64,000 nt of DNA, from positions 124,001-188,000 of the forward strand of contig JADDOH010000476.1 in the NCBI GenBank assembly GCA_016648135.1, written 5' to 3'. Origin of the DNA: Agrypnia vestita. Lineage: Eukaryota > Arthropoda > Insecta > Trichoptera > Phryganeidae. The notes beneath the pieces were generated by a model, which saw only the letters and a program-made list of their open reading frames with translations, was not told the DNA's origin and ran no database searches. Shown piece after piece: positions 1 to 11,763 of this stretch; the stretch's first letter is position 1; each line of letters starts with the position of its first letter. The position numbers were made by a program, and so were the translations under genes.

Positions 1-1090
1 TTTTACACTGGTCTTCGAGATATAATTCACGAGGACTTGAACGGAGGATAGTTTTTTATTACAATCACAACTATTAAAAAAAAAAATGTTGAGCAAAATT
101 TAACGAAATTTGCATTTTTTTGTAAAAAAGTGTGCCAAAAATCCAATTTTCACTTCTTTTTTTTTCCCTTCGTTCAGATTCTAGTTTATGGTCTTAATTA
201 AAACATATATTTATTTTTTTTCACTTCAGATGATCCTGTCACGAGTTCTACTGTCAACGCGGACGCACCTTTTTTCCGAGGGGTCACCAGAAATGACGTC
301 ACAATAGCGGAGTTTTAAATATTTTCTTTTGAAAATTTCAGAAATTCTTTTTCAAATGTATATCTTTAAGATAGTAAAAAGTTTGAATAAAATATTTTAT
401 TTTTGTATAAAAAAAAATTGTTGAAAATAGGCCTTTTTTTCCCCGAGTAAACCCATGTAACCCCTTAAGAAAATAATTCCCGTGTATATTATTCCCGTAA
501 ATATTCCCGTAAAAGGAGGCAATACGTAAAAATAATAACGGTGAGATATTTTCTAATACGAGCACTCAGGATGCAATTGCAAAACCAGTCTCCGCTGTGC
601 ATACACATATACCTCTGAATAAGATAATCAATCTTTTCTCACACATTATTCTCAATGAACGCATCTCAACAGCAATATGAATTGTATTTTATTATACTCT
701 TTACGTCAAGAAATATAGAGATTTTTTGAAATTTACCACTTATAAATAGAGTGTTAACAAGTTGTCTGACAGTCTTCATACGTAGACTTGCAATCAATTT
801 TGTAGAATAGTAGCTACTAACAGTTTTTACCCGGAGTCGAATTGTCGAGTATCAAAACCTACGCAACCACCGTTTTTTAGATCTCAACGTCAATATATTC
901 TCTTAGCTAATTCTTACACTTTACGCATAACTTAACTATCATAATGAGTATCAATCTGAAGTTATTGCTTTTTAAAAATCAGCTTGAGTTTCAAAACATA
1001 CCTATATCCAAATTCACTACGGTAAAATGTAAATATCTTCATTGTTTAATGAAAAATTCAAAAACATTTAATAAACTGAGAACTTTTATT
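1..1090. other. AT-rich non-coding DNA
   Basis: No supported ORF, RNA or repeat boundary. The 75-codon minus ORF at 338-565 is low-complexity and has no family resemblance. Confidence 0.6.
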
Positions 1091-1094
1091 TCAC

Positions 1095-1480
1095 TACACC
1101 CCTGATAATACAATGAACATATTATATTTATTTCCTTGAGCTTCAAATTCAACCTAAATCCAAATGTTTAAATTTTAAAAGCAACCTAAATCAATTGCCA
1201 TGGTTTCAAAATATACTTAAATCCATTTTAAATGTTGAAATAGCTCAGGAAATATATTAAATTCATTTAAGTTATGTCATTTCAATGTTTTATTTTTAAT
1301 TACTTTTAATTTCTTATTATTTAAGTCACAGCGCCCTTGAGGTGGATTTTTTTTACGAAAATGGCGCTATAGAAATTATCCATTTTTATTTTATTTATTA
1401 TTATAAACAAGATGTAAAGGAGTTTTCTTTGATTTGCCAAGAAATACTTTTTGGCGTTAGGTAGTTTTGATATTCAAATA
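1095..1480 (+). repeat. Interspersed repeat, second copy at 57430-57720
   Basis: Two stretches of the window align over about 300 bases, with shared phrases such as CAACCTAAATCCAAATG and GGCGTTAGGTAG. The copy here is interrupted at about 1326-1400 by a short element that the 57-kb copy lacks, so the 57-kb copy shows the empty site. No coding content. Confidence 0.75.
1326..1400 (+). mobile_element. Short insert with AGCGCC/GGCGCT hairpin (LINE or SINE 3' tail-like)
   Basis: About 75 bases beginning CAGCGCCCTTGAGGT, with a small stem (AGCGCC paired with GGCGCT) and an AT-rich tail of TTATT repeats. Related copies lie at 3021-3660 (itself interrupted) and 41331-41400. The hairpin plus simple-repeat tail resembles a 5'-truncated RTE-type LINE or the SINE that copies it. 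Confidence 0.55.
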
Positions 1481-1599
1481 GGTACTCAATTTAGTTATAT
1501 TCAAATAGAAGTTTAGTGGAACGAGGAAGCGAAGCTGTTTTGCGCAGGCCCTAAATAATATCGATGCAAAATTGGATAAGATTGGTATATATGTAATAG

Positions 1600-1940
1600 T
1601 GGAGTGACTATATTCCTCCAGAACCTAAAGTGCAACGGAACAAAATTTGCATGACTTTAATATAGAAGGAAAGGAAAGGGTGATTACAGGGAGATGGAGG
1701 TTGACCGTGTTTTGCTCAGGACCCTAAAAGGCAAGGAAGAATGTACTCAATATTTGGTCCAGGCAAGAAGTATATGGCGACTGGGAGCGGGTTGGGATAT
1801 TTATATATTTTTTATGCTCCTGGAGTGTAACTGAGCAAAAGTTATATCGGAGGAGGGGTTACAGCGGTCATAAGAAGGGGATATATATGTTTTGTGGAGA
1901 GTCCTACAGAGTAACTGTGCAAAATTTAACAGATAACACC
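1600..1940 (+). repeat. Degenerate tandem units, ~95 bp
   Basis: Four diverged units share a CCTAAAG.GCAA...CAAAATTTG theme (near 1621, 1719, 1816, 1901). The wording resembles the satellite at 17130-17935, so these may be old members of the same family. Confidence 0.45.
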
Positions 1941-2339
1941 TATTAATGTCACGGGTACCTATATGGGGTGGGTCGGCCAGCAAAAATAAAACGATACAAG
2001 GTGAAGTGTCAATTTCCTTTCAACACTACTTGTGGTATCACTTATTGTAGTGTATTTTATGGCTAGTCTATGTATATAATGACGTATTTAATCGGAATTA
2101 CCTTAATTAATGTACTGCGTCACGAAGGACAATTATGGGGGGGGGGAACGACGATTATAGTTTGTTTACATCGTAAACCAAAAGTAATAAAATGTGTGAA
2201 AAGGCAACGATCTCAGAGATACTGCGAGACCACGTGGAAGCGATCGGGTAAGCGCATGCGTACTTGGCGTCACATGGGGGCGAGCCCTTCTAGTTCGAGT
2301 GGGTATAGAAAATTGGCAAGGAGATTAAAATAACCTCGC

Positions 2340-3020
2340 ACCTAAAAAGGTACATAGCATACTTCTACGCACTTCTATTCAACCCTATCTCTTTGTGGCG
2401 GAACGTTATTGCTTGTTTTCTAGCTCGCTTCATGTAGGCCTCTCCTCCCTCTAAATGGAAAGAAAACTTCACCCAAATTCCACATCGTACAAATCGTTGC
2501 CCCAAATGAAAATGGCGTGACTCATACCCATGATTCAAAACTGCGAAGTTTCATTGGGAAATTAATATTAGCTTTGTTTTTTATTCAACATAATTTTCGC
2601 AAAGTTAAAAAAATTTACTTTTTGTACGTACCTACCTACTAATAGTTTTACCTACTAAAATTTCAATAAAATATCAATACCTGGAAACGAATAAATTGCC
2701 AGTATACATTAAAATTGGTACCTATATATATTGGTACCTATAGGTACTTAGTATGTAAATATTTTTATAAGTATATTATATTAAAAATTAATAAATTTAA
2801 AATAAACAAATTAACGAATATGTGTCTCATCAAAATTCTTACTATTATCAAACTAAGCTCCTTTCCACTCCTAGTATGCACTCCGTGAAAATACCTAATT
2901 TTTCCTGGCTCTCTAAGCTATATTTTTCCATTTTTCTTGCATGTCATCTAGTATATAAGTAATAATAAATAAGTTATTTTAGCCAGTAAGTTATTTTGTA
3001 AAATAATTTTAATGTGTGAA
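2340..3020. other. AT-rich non-coding DNA
   Basis: Contains GGTACCTA simple-sequence stretches around 2720-2760 and no gene-like feature. The 87-codon ORF just upstream (2070-2333) spans a nine-base G run and has no recognisable domain. Confidence 0.55.
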
Positions 3021-3040
3021 AGCGCCCATGAAGTGAGTAC

Positions 3041-3617
3041 TAGAGATGGGTCGTTCATGAACGAACTGTTCCTTTAGAACCAATCAGCGCCGCCACATGG
3101 AATAAAAGAGAGTCACGACGCTTGCTGTACAGCAGGTCAAGTGACAGCAATGAGATAAAAGTAGCATTTTCTGCCCCGCTTAGTCCGTGACCCTTCACTT
3201 AGAGACATTAGCAATATAGTAATATTACATATATGTGAACTATCTTTCATTAGTTCAATAGGTGGAAAATAATTCGTTCACTGAATCGTAAATTTTAAAT
3301 CCCAAATCGATGAAATATTTGGCATTTTATTCTTCTCCTCTGGGTAATAAAAAGAAAGTCCCCCCCCCCAGGATTTGAAAATTTTGGGAAGACCGAACGA
3401 CGAAATCTCCGGAAGCTAAAAGCGGTGGGCGCCTCCATGGTTTTAAATATTTGGTAGCGGCTGAAAAATTTCTAGTTGGGCAAGTGAACATTCACTGAAG
3501 TTGACAGTAGATAAAAAACAATAATTCAAAGAACTACTAAACGATTCAAAGTGAACCATTCACTTGACTGAATGATTTGATGAACGACAGTTAACTGAAC
3601 TAAAATTCCCATCTCTA
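3041..3617. mobile_element. hAT-like MITE, copy 1
   Basis: 577 bp bounded by TAGAGATGGG and CCCATCTCTA, flanked by GTGAGTAC (3033-3040) and GTGATTAC (3618-3625), a 7/8 match as expected for an 8-bp hAT duplication. It encodes no transposase. It sits inside a copy of the short AGCGCC/GGCGCT element, whose two halves lie at 3021-3040 and 3626-3660. A related copy is at about 12530-13298. Confidence 0.85.
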
Positions 3618-3654
3618 GTGATTACTCATGAAAACGGCGCTATATAAATTATCC

Positions 3655-3800
3655 AAATATTACTAAGCTAAACGCCTTTGCTATGAAAAATAGGGCAAAC
3701 TGGTTGGTCTGGAATGAGGCTCAAATCCGCACCCACTGTATCCCCAAGCGAGTGTCTTAACCATTAGACCAACAACCACGTCACGCCCCCGTATATAGGT
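3655..3800 (-). mobile_element. tRNA-derived SINE, family A
   Basis: On the minus strand a tRNA-like head has box A-like TAATGGTTAAGAC and box B-like GGATTTGAGCC, followed by CATTCCAGACCA and a body ending in TAGCTTAGTA. The same head and body occur on the + strand at 54245-54400 and in part at 45950-46070. Confidence 0.75.
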
Positions 3801-3959
3801 ACATACATACACACACGAATAAGATGCACGTTTCTGATCTTTGTAAGATAAAAAAAACATACCGTTCCTACCTGCCATTTATGCATAAAAGGTAAACAAT
3901 TTCTACAGATTTTATTGCTTAAAGGTTGTCTAATAAAATATTTCAAAATTTAATAAATA

Positions 3960-5090
3960 AACAGGACATGAGAGAGGGTTTATTCATAAACCAGGAATCG
4001 TATGGAAAAAAATACTTGTAGACGTGGTCAATGGTCAAACCCATGTTAAAAAATGGGGAGCTGGTCAACCACAACTTCCATCTCTCGTGTCGCAAGTCTG
4101 ACTGGAGATAAAATTAAATGAATTATTCAACGTATGCTTTTTAGAACATTTTTCGTTCAAATAACGGTAGAAATAACGCAGTGTACTAATTTTCGTACAT
4201 TCTAAAAAATGTAAAATTATTAATGTAGGGAATAACTTCGCAATCATGAAAATATCAAGGGCCCAAAATATTTGTATATTTTTAACGTTGCCTTCATTTT
4301 TCATAAATCGTGGAGTAGAAACACAAGAACATCGGATGAGCATGCTTGCCACACATGTCTAGACGTCGTTTAACGATTTCAAAAGTGTGCAACGGTTCTT
4401 CATTCAAACTTATTTTAATATCATTTTATGTAATTTGTTGCTTTATTTATTTAAATGTTAGATATCCTCCCTTCTCTGTCTGTGTATCATTCCAAATAAT
4501 AGACATCTTTATTATTACAAAAATGCCCGGGATATATTTGTTTATGTGATTGAAAATACACCTTTTTTTGATAATAAATTTACTCGATATTTATTTCGAT
4601 ATCGATTATTTACCTTTATTAGATTTATTTTAAAAACTATTTCAATTAAACTAAGTACTTAATTAGGAGCGACCGTTTTTTGCAACATTATCTTCAGATA
4701 CAAATAAAAAATATGCACGCACATGTAAAAGGGAAGAGGCATGTATCAAATCCCAACAAATAAATAAAAAAAAGTGGAAAGCGGGAATGAATGAATTTCA
4801 AAATAAAATAATTCCTTTCCTGAAACAATTTATTATTCAACAACTATAATGCAGGGAAAGTAAATTAAGTAAGGAGATCAGCGCACAATGTGCAGGCTAC
4901 GATATAGCTGAAACCACTTTCGACGTATTTATACACCACGCAGTATCGATTTTAGTGAAGAGATGACAGCCGGGCGTTTACCACAAACAACATACACAAA
5001 AAAATACTTTTGTGATAAAATAATAGGGCGTCGCGGACTAAGAAATATTAATATTAAAATTTACACAAACCTGTAAGTTATCCGAAATGA
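3960..5090. other. AT-rich non-coding DNA
   Basis: Several ORFs under 100 codons, none with a recognisable domain, splice context or codon signal. Confidence 0.55.
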
Positions 5091-5290
5091 AAATTGATAA
5101 TGCACAATAGTAAACACTCGACAGAAAGACGCGAACGACGCGACGGCGGACGACACAACCTCGCGGCAACACGCTCGGCTGATGAATGATTTCCGAACTC
5201 GGCCGAAGTGAGACCGAAAGTATCCGAACGAACCACCCTTTTTTTCCCTTTTATGTATGCGGGCTTCGTGAGCAACCATTCGTTGTCGAG
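5090..5290 (-). promoter_or_regulatory. CpG-rich block, possible 5' UTR/promoter of a minus-strand gene
   Basis: A short CpG-rich stretch with many CG dinucleotides stands out in AT-rich surroundings. On the minus strand it is followed by a usable donor (CAG|GTTTGT near 5070). Two overlapping minus ORFs of 72-80 codons cross it but have no recognisable similarity. It could be the first exon of a gene continuing past the left edge. Confidence 0.25.
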
Positions 5291-5329
5291 TACTAGGCGA
5301 TTATTTAAAAATGGCAACAATAAAGCACT

Positions 5330-6300
5330 TTAAGTAATCTTCATCAATCTTCATTAAAAAAATAGTTTTAATATCTTTCTTTTTTTAGTGAACATTCATA
5401 GATACGCCACATTTAAAAAATACATTAACTAAAAAACTCAAAACAAAATGGTGAAATCACTGGAGAAATGGGAAGAAATCGGAAAGTAAAGGAAATATAA
5501 AATAGGAAATATCATGTATAAAGTTAAATATCTACATTAGTTATTTATAGTTCAAAGCAGTTCATAGGACTAGTCAACCATTGTTGCCAGGTATTTCTAA
5601 GATAAAGTTAACCCTGGAGAGTAAAATAAAAATACCCTGGGGGGTATACTTTGATTTTCCTTCCAATCCAGGTGATCATTTTGAATTGAGATAAAATCAT
5701 TAGTTAAGCTGTTGTCTAATGAGTTACTTATCTCAAATCTCAAGGCACTATTCGATTCCCGGTCCAAATATTTTATTGAACTCGTGGATACTTTGAACTC
5801 AAACATCACGCGTGCCTACATACATAGATATAATGTTTGATCGTAGTGATATCCCCAAAAAACTGAGCAACCGATTCATTAAACTAATTCTCAAAACTAC
5901 TTAGATCCTCTCCTTCCAAAATGTTCTTAAAAATATTATTCCCAATCATAATAAACGTATTTTTTTCTATTTAAAGTATTCGAGAATGACACAAGCTATA
6001 ACTAAATCAAAACCGACGGTTACGAAATATATTCGGTATTCTTATTATTAATTGTACTATAAATATTCAGTAAAATACATTTTCCAATTTTAACAACCGA
6101 TTCCCGCGAACCGGTGCCAATCCATAGTGTGTCTCTACTGAATCTCTTGTAATATGAAGTACGTACTATAGTTTCTTTATTTCTTCAGATTAACGCAAAT
6201 AAATATTTAATTTGTGTATTTCAGAATTTCAGCCAATAGTCTTAAAGGATCAAAGTTAAAATGTAAAATGACCTCAACATAACATAAAATAATTCTATTT
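5330..6300. other. AT-rich non-coding DNA
   Basis: No supported gene. A 70-codon minus ORF at 5597-5809 has no recognisable similarity. Confidence 0.5.
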
Positions 6301-6409
6301 CTGTGGTCCCAACGCATACTGTCGAATCTGCAAAAGACCTATTTTAGAATCAAATTAATTAATCAATTAGAAATTCATATAGAAAAATCAAATCCACGAA
6401 GATATATCG

Positions 6410-6482
6410 ACTGCTACCTGGATTCGAATTACGGATCTCCTCGTGTCAGAGGTAGGATTATCCAATTACGCTATAGCGGCCT
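6410..6482 (-). repeat. tRNA-like SINE head, family C
   Basis: The minus strand reads TAGCGTAATTGG (box A-like) and GTAATTCGAATCC (box B-like) about 35 bases apart. The cloverleaf is degenerate, so this is a tRNA-derived SINE or tRNA pseudogene rather than a tRNA gene. A relative lies at 11845-11910. Confidence 0.6.
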
Positions 6483-6716
6483 TGTATATTTCCGTGAGTA
6501 AGTATATCAACCATATCTGTAAGTCTCATTTATTAATTGATTAACATTTATTATCCATTTTTAGAGCAATCCACTTTTTTCTGGTACGGTAGGTACAAAT
6601 TATTTTGTGTTACTGCCGCTAGAAGATGCCAGAATTAACCGTTTAATTCATTTTTTATTTTTTGACATTTTATTGACATGTTTTGACATTGAAGATTCTG
6701 ATACAGCACACATATA

Positions 6717-6825
6717 TTAATATTCAAGAACACATTCTTATTGTGAAGTTGCGATTTTTTCAGAAAAAAATTCTGTGAAATTTAAAACCATATTTTCACA
6801 ATAAGAATGTGTTCTTGAATATTAA
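6717..6825. repeat. Perfect 31-bp inverted repeat (hairpin)
   Basis: 6717-6747 and 6795-6825 are exact reverse complements of 31 bp separated by 47 bases. On RNA this would form a stable stem. It could be a small foldback element or part of the surrounding element. Confidence 0.9.
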
Positions 6826-6934
6826 ACTATTTTATTTTCACTTTTCTAAACCATCCAATTTACTCAATATTTTCTGATAATGTTAAAAAATGGTTTACTT
6901 TTCCTTTAGTACATGCTTTGTTTGACATTAAAAT

Positions 6935-7686
6935 TAGTGATGCAACAAATACTATTTTCACGAATACGAATACGAATATCAAGCCTACTATTCGGCGAAT
7001 ACGAATACGAATAATTCAACAAAGTAATAAATAATACACCACTGTTCTTTTTTACTAAGAGATTTAATAATTAAAATTTACCACCGGAAAATTTTTGCTC
7101 AAAAAGCACAATATTTATTTTATCCGTTAATACATTCCCAGCGGTCGAAAATAAATATTACTTTTTTCACGCTTACGAGAGGTCACGTTATTAGATTTAA
7201 TTTGAAATTATTTTATAAGAGTTAACACTTTTACACACAACGCAAATAAAATATATGTATTACAAAACAAAAACTATATAAAATAAGCACTTAACCTTAT
7301 TAATAACCCAACAAAACTACATGAAGAAACTCATACTACAAAACAAAAACTACATAAAATAAGCACTTAACCTTATTAATAACCCAAATAACATGAACTA
7401 TGAAACAAGTAACAATTGACACCTTGAGAACTCAACAAATTCATTCATTCAATTTTAGGGGAATCCTCGATAATAGAGTGCGTAGGTGTGTTCGGATACA
7501 CGATGCACAGTCAAACCGTAATTTACGTTGCGTTCAGTTATAAATAGTTAGTTTTTAATATTCGTGATGATATTCGGGGAATACAAATATTCGGTAAATA
7601 TATACTATTCGGCGAATACAAATATTCGATAAATACATACTATTCGGCGAATACGAATATTCGTAGTCGTATTCGTTGCATCACTA
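6935..7686. mobile_element. hAT-like non-autonomous element with perfect 8-bp target duplication
   Basis: Starts TAGTGATGCAAC and ends GTTGCATCACTA, flanked on both sides by ATTAAAAT (6927-6934 and 7687-7694). The 752-bp interior has many GAATACGAATA/TATTCG repeats near both ends and a direct duplication of about 55 bp (7257-7312 and 7334-7388). No transposase ORF remains. Confidence 0.93.
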
Positions 7687-8103
7687 ATTAAAATTCTTCT
7701 TTTTTAAATTTGTCCAAAAATATACAGTAAATTGAATTTTTAAGAGATTAAAACGTTTAAGATTAAAAAATAAAATAAAAAAAATAATTAAAAAGTTTAA
7801 GAGTTTAAAACGGAAAAAGAATTTTGCAGATTCAGCGGTATACGCTGAATCTGTCGTCGATATTGCGTTCTACACTTTCTGCGATGGGAAGTCCGGATTT
7901 CACTCATAGATAAGAGTATAGATTTTAATTTACTTCTTAGAACCATAGATATAGTCCGTCTAACTTATCTGAAGAATGGCCAAATTTGGAACTAACGACG
8001 CCATATTGCATTATCTACAGCTGACAGACCTTTTACAGACTTTGTTTACAGAGGGGTTCACGACTGTTTCGATAGTTTTTTAAGAAAATTTTAGATTGTC
8101 ACC

Positions 8104-8444
8104 ATGCCAAAAACCATTAAAAGCGGTGTTCGGGAAATAATCTTGAAAATGCACACGTTTTTTGAAGAGGAACAACGTCTAAAAGCCCCAATTATACCGT
8201 TTGATTTTGTTCATAGACTTATTGCCGCCACTTCAGGTTAGTGCTGCCATGCAGTTATAATGATTTTCCCATACTTAGTTTTTTATTTTACTATTATACA
8301 ATTTCTTCAGGTATTTCTGAATCGGCAATTTACAAAATAGTTAAAGAAGGTAAAGTGGCCGTGGAAATGGGCATTAAAATATCTACACCCGGAAAAAAAA
8401 GAACAAGGATAAGTGGAAAAATTGAATTAGAAGCCGTAAGATGA
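8104..8444 (+). pseudogene. N-terminal part of a spliced DDE transposase (IS630/Tc1/mariner type)
   Basis: Two exons, 8104-8236 and 8311-8444, join across a GTTAGT...TTCTTCAG intron in phase. The first begins MPKTIKSGVREIILKM and continues FFEEEQRLKAPIIPFDFVHR; the second begins with the HTH-like SESAIYKIVKEGK. I recognise this as the DNA-binding N-terminus of the insect transposase family whose catalytic part, from another copy, lies at 37893-38937. The reading stops at TGA and no catalytic domain follows, so this is a truncated copy. The intron distinguishes it from simple Tc1 elements. Confidence 0.75.
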
Positions 8445-8587
8445 GAAAAGTTTTAGAACATATTTTATTCGATAATTTTTTTACATAGAATTTTTATTAT
8501 TTATACTTTTTATTACATAATTCATTAACGAGTTCATTTGTATAAACATCTTTTTTCAAAAATAAACTTTTTTATTTATGCACATTA

Positions 8588-8737
8588 AAGACTGGTTGCA
8601 TCAACTTACTTTATAGCAATAGTTCATTTAAAGCATAGATTTTTACGAGAGCGAGTTGTTTGATCGGTGGAAAATGCAAAATATCTATGCTTTGAACGAA
8701 AGATTACTATAAACCAAGTTGATACAACGGCCCTAAA
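8588..8737. mobile_element. Palindromic MITE (GGTTGCATCAACTT ends)
   Basis: About 55-base arms: the left contains TTGCATCAACTTACTTTATAG, running on to AAAGCATAGAT; the right is its inverse from ATCTATGCTTT to AAGTTGATACAA. About 35 bases separate them. One arm of a related element is at 59697-59760. Confidence 0.8.
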
Positions 8738-8810
8738 CCGATTGATATCCTTAGGTGTTACTGAGTTAAACATGGTGGTCATGATCATTAGGTATGAGAC
8801 ATCGAATAAA

Positions 8811-8994
8811 ACCGGCGCCACACTGCGCGGATCTTCCGCCGCGTCTCTTCTGTCGTGGAACATCGCTACATTTCTTTCCATACAATATGCGCTTATTAAA
8901 CACACTACGCGGATGATCGGTCGACCTATTTGCTTTGCCGATTTGGCGCAACGGAAAAAACGCGGCGGAAGATCTGCGTAATGTGGCGCCGGCC
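8811..8994. mobile_element. MITE with CCGGCGCCACAC termini, copy 1
   Basis: Begins ACCGGCGCCACACTGCGC and ends in the inverse GTGGCGCCGG; inner arms share GATCTTCCGCCGCGT in inverted orientation. The overlapping ORFs of 61-104 codons on both strands are by-products of the palindrome. A second copy is at 31581-31918. Confidence 0.8.
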
Positions 8995-8999
8995 TAAAA

Positions 9000-9580
9000 G
9001 AATTATTATTGTTTGTTTTTTTTCCCTGAAAATTGTATTTTTCTTTGATTTTGAAAAAACTCTATTTTGTGACGTTGTGTATTTTACGAATGTATATTTT
9101 GATAAATTTATTTGTACGTTAGTTTACATTTTTTGTTTTTTATCGTGTCATATACTGCTTAATAACTTGTTTAAGAAAAAACGAATTTGCATAAAATTCC
9201 CTACAAATGAGATAATTTTTAGATTATGGGCAGTACCACAACGATTGGGACGCCCTCCTTTATTCTCCAGATAAGTTGGACGGACTATACCGGAAAATGT
9301 TAGGGCCCCAGTACACATTGGGTAAAGCACGGCCAAACGCCTTACAGCCGTTCACACATTGGCGCATGGCTCATTGCTGCCTGGTGAAGAACTTGAGATG
9401 GACGTAATCACGGCCGCGGCAATTAATTTGTTCCAAGCTATAACAAGAGAAATATTTAGAATTTTGCTTTATAGTTTTACAAGTATATTCTACGATAGTA
9501 TATATATCGATTAAAGCAAAAGAAAAAAATTCAAAACTTTTCAACTTGTGAGGCAGATTCCCTCTTAAGGACTCGGAAGG
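9000..9580. other. Non-coding DNA, no recognisable feature
   Basis: AT-rich, with a GC-richer patch at 9235-9375 that has no clear ends. ORFs under 115 codons lack similarity. Confidence 0.5.
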
Positions 9581-9584
9581 TAAC

Positions 9585-9795
9585 ATGGGGGAGGTAACAT
9601 TTCCCCTTATTATTTTACCCCTACCCCCCTCTTACTGATATATTTTCGATGCTAATCTGTGGCATTTGGCCGATCGGACTCAAAATATGAAAACTTATTC
9701 TTTAGGATCCGGCGGGTAATATAGGTGACATTTCCCCCCTCTTTTTTTACCCCTTCCTCTCCCCCTGATATATTTTCGATGCAAATCTATACTGC
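9585..9795 (-). repeat. Satellite units, minus orientation (~130 bp period)
   Basis: Two units in reverse orientation of the 17130-17935 satellite: CCCCT tracts, ACTGATATATTTTCGATG, and CCGATCGGACTCAAAAT, repeated about 130 bases apart. Confidence 0.75.
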
Positions 9796-10010
9796 CCGAG
9801 AGAGCGAACGGGGACCGCGCGTCAGTACCACGTGGTATGTTGACAAGCTAAGATGCATGCGCTACAGTTACATATGCTATACGATATGATATAAAACAGC
9901 TTTCTGCAATGTTGTGTCTTGCTTGGCTATAGAAGACCGATCATTTGTAATAAATTTTCAAAATCAGTTGTTGTCATCGAATGAAATCGACAAATGATCC
10001 CTCAAAAAAG

Positions 10011-10085
10011 AATGTTACGAGATTTTGTAAACGGACTGTTACTCACACTAATGCAAAAGGCTTACCTAAAGTGAATGGACTCTAC
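10011..10085 (-). repeat. Solo 75-bp terminus of the 55769-56957 element
   Basis: These 75 bases are the exact reverse complement of 55769-55843, the left end of a complete element elsewhere in this window. No partner arm lies nearby, so this is a fragment or an end of a deleted copy. Confidence 0.9.
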
Positions 10086-10496
10086 ATGTAAAATGACCGC
10101 GTCATTCCGCGCGGAATGTTGCGCGATTTGTCCACTAGTGAAAATGTGGCTTAACACTCGTGTCGTATATCTATCTTACCGTCTTCTCCTCATTCGTTCA
10201 ACATGATCAAACTACTTGGAGAGTGTCGCAACTAGGATTTAGTCTTGGAAGGGGCCGGGTTGATAATAATATTATCGGACTCCTAAAACAATGGCTGAGA
10301 ATTATATAATATAAAAATAAAATATTATGTAACATAAATATTTGTTAAAATTTTAATTAAAAACATAGTTTTTGACGTCTTTTACTTTTTTTTATTAGCG
10401 ATATCTCAATCTTAGCTACTTTACTTACTATCAGCTTTGCATTAGCTTGCATTAACTTTATTTATGAATTCACTCTTAACCCTATTATAAATAAAT

Positions 10497-10556
10497 GTGG
10501 ACATGACACTGGTTCTCGTACTGAAGATTCCAGGTTCGATTCCTGGTGAGGTCACA
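10497..10556 (+). repeat. tRNA-like SINE head, family B
   Basis: GGACATGACACTGG (box A side) and CAGGTTCGATTCCTGG (T-arm with box B), followed by TGAGGTCAC. The same T-arm and GAGGTCAC tail occur at 47553-47631. D and anticodon arms are eroded. Confidence 0.6.
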
Positions 10557-10559
10557 TTA

Positions 10560-11490
10560 CATATATTTATTTTCTCAAGCCTGGGTGATTTTGTGAAGTA
10601 TTTTGCTGTATTAATTGGGCCTGCAGTAACGTTAAAAATAATATTAAAGAAAATATTTGGATGAAATTTTTCTCTCAATAGCTCTCGAATACAAGTTCTC
10701 ACTTTGCTCTCAAACTGCGTTGTTCTTAACGCGAGTTTTGAGACAAAAGTTTCATCCCCTACCTTTAGTTTTGTTTTTAGCAAGACCTTTATTTAAGTTA
10801 TTAAATCATACCTATTAATGTTATCCCCTAACATCATTTATCAATCAAATATAATATTTTATCAGAATCAACTTCAGAATTTTGAACAATGCGAAATAAG
10901 TTGTCTTACTACTTGAGCACAGATCACCAAAATACATAGATTCGAATTATCGTAAATTTCTTGCTCACAATCTGGCGCCACATCTGGTGCCAATACGTTC
11001 GCCTTGTTTAAAATATGACTACGAACTTGCACATTTTGAAACAATTATGAAAATATCAAATTAAATACACATAAAAATTATAATACCTTAATAAATAAAT
11101 AACGCTTTATTACAAGAAGAGTTTTTGGAATATAATTAATTGCAGTATAAATGTGTATAAGATATACGCGAGGGGGAACATTCTTTCGTTGTAATCTATT
11201 CTCTTCTTCTAAAGAATTGTTATTTCATCTTTGTACATTTTTATACACTATATACTTAAATATATCACTGTGAAACTTACTTAAATTTTATTCAAATTGT
11301 TTATAGCCGAAAAAGGACAAATTTATTATCTACAGTCAAAAAATCCCCTCTTTGCATAATGTTAGGGCTCAATAATGTTATAAAATTGTGACGTAAAACG
11401 TATTTGATTATTTTTTCAATATAAAAGTAGAACTGTGTTTATCCACAACGAAGGGATCGGGGTACCGAATTGTACATATATGTTCTGTGT
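10560..11490. other. AT-rich non-coding DNA
   Basis: No supported gene. The 113-codon minus ORF at 10442-10783 runs through the SINE head and is not protein-like. Confidence 0.5.
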
Positions 11491-11494
11491 ATAG

Positions 11495-11565
11495 TTTTCT
11501 GGGATATTCTGCCGTGTTTATGTAACCTCTCTGGCCGACGTTTTATTCATTTGAGCCGAAAATCC
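11495..11565 (+). repeat. Fragment of the TGGGATATT...CTGGCCGA family
   Basis: AGTTTTCTGGGATATTCTGCC and ACCTCTCTGGCCGACGTTTT match the arms of the palindromic element at 51795-51990 and a third fragment at 55230-55320. Confidence 0.65.
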
Positions 11566-11763
11566 TAGAAAAGCCCAAGAGTCACCACACGCGCCTGGTC
11601 AAAGAGACAATCGAAATATATAAGCACTCGGTAAATTAATAGGGATGACGTTAATAATGTTAATAATAATAAAAAAATGACGATAAAATAATAGGTCTTA
11701 AGTTAAAAACGTTTTATATATATATATCGTGGTATCCGATATATATATATATATATATAAAAG

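Larger units (their letters stand above)
6303..7860. mobile_element. Decayed DNA element with inverted ends, hosting later insertions
   Basis: The left end (6303-6335) and a block at 7834 share GCAGATTC...GTATRCG in inverted orientation; a third copy starts at 36594. An inner pair, CCAATTTACTCAATATTTTC near 6850 and its inverse near 7720, also recurs at 36420-36570. The element appears to have been opened by the hAT-like insertion at 6935. No ORF is recognisable. Confidence 0.5.

Noticed and set aside
8667..8981. 104-codon ORF and its antisense partners
   Set aside because: They run through the inverted arms of two MITEs; the open frames follow from the palindromes.
10442..10783. 113-codon minus ORF
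   Set aside because: Overlaps a tRNA-like SINE head (including its T-arm) and shows no conserved motif.
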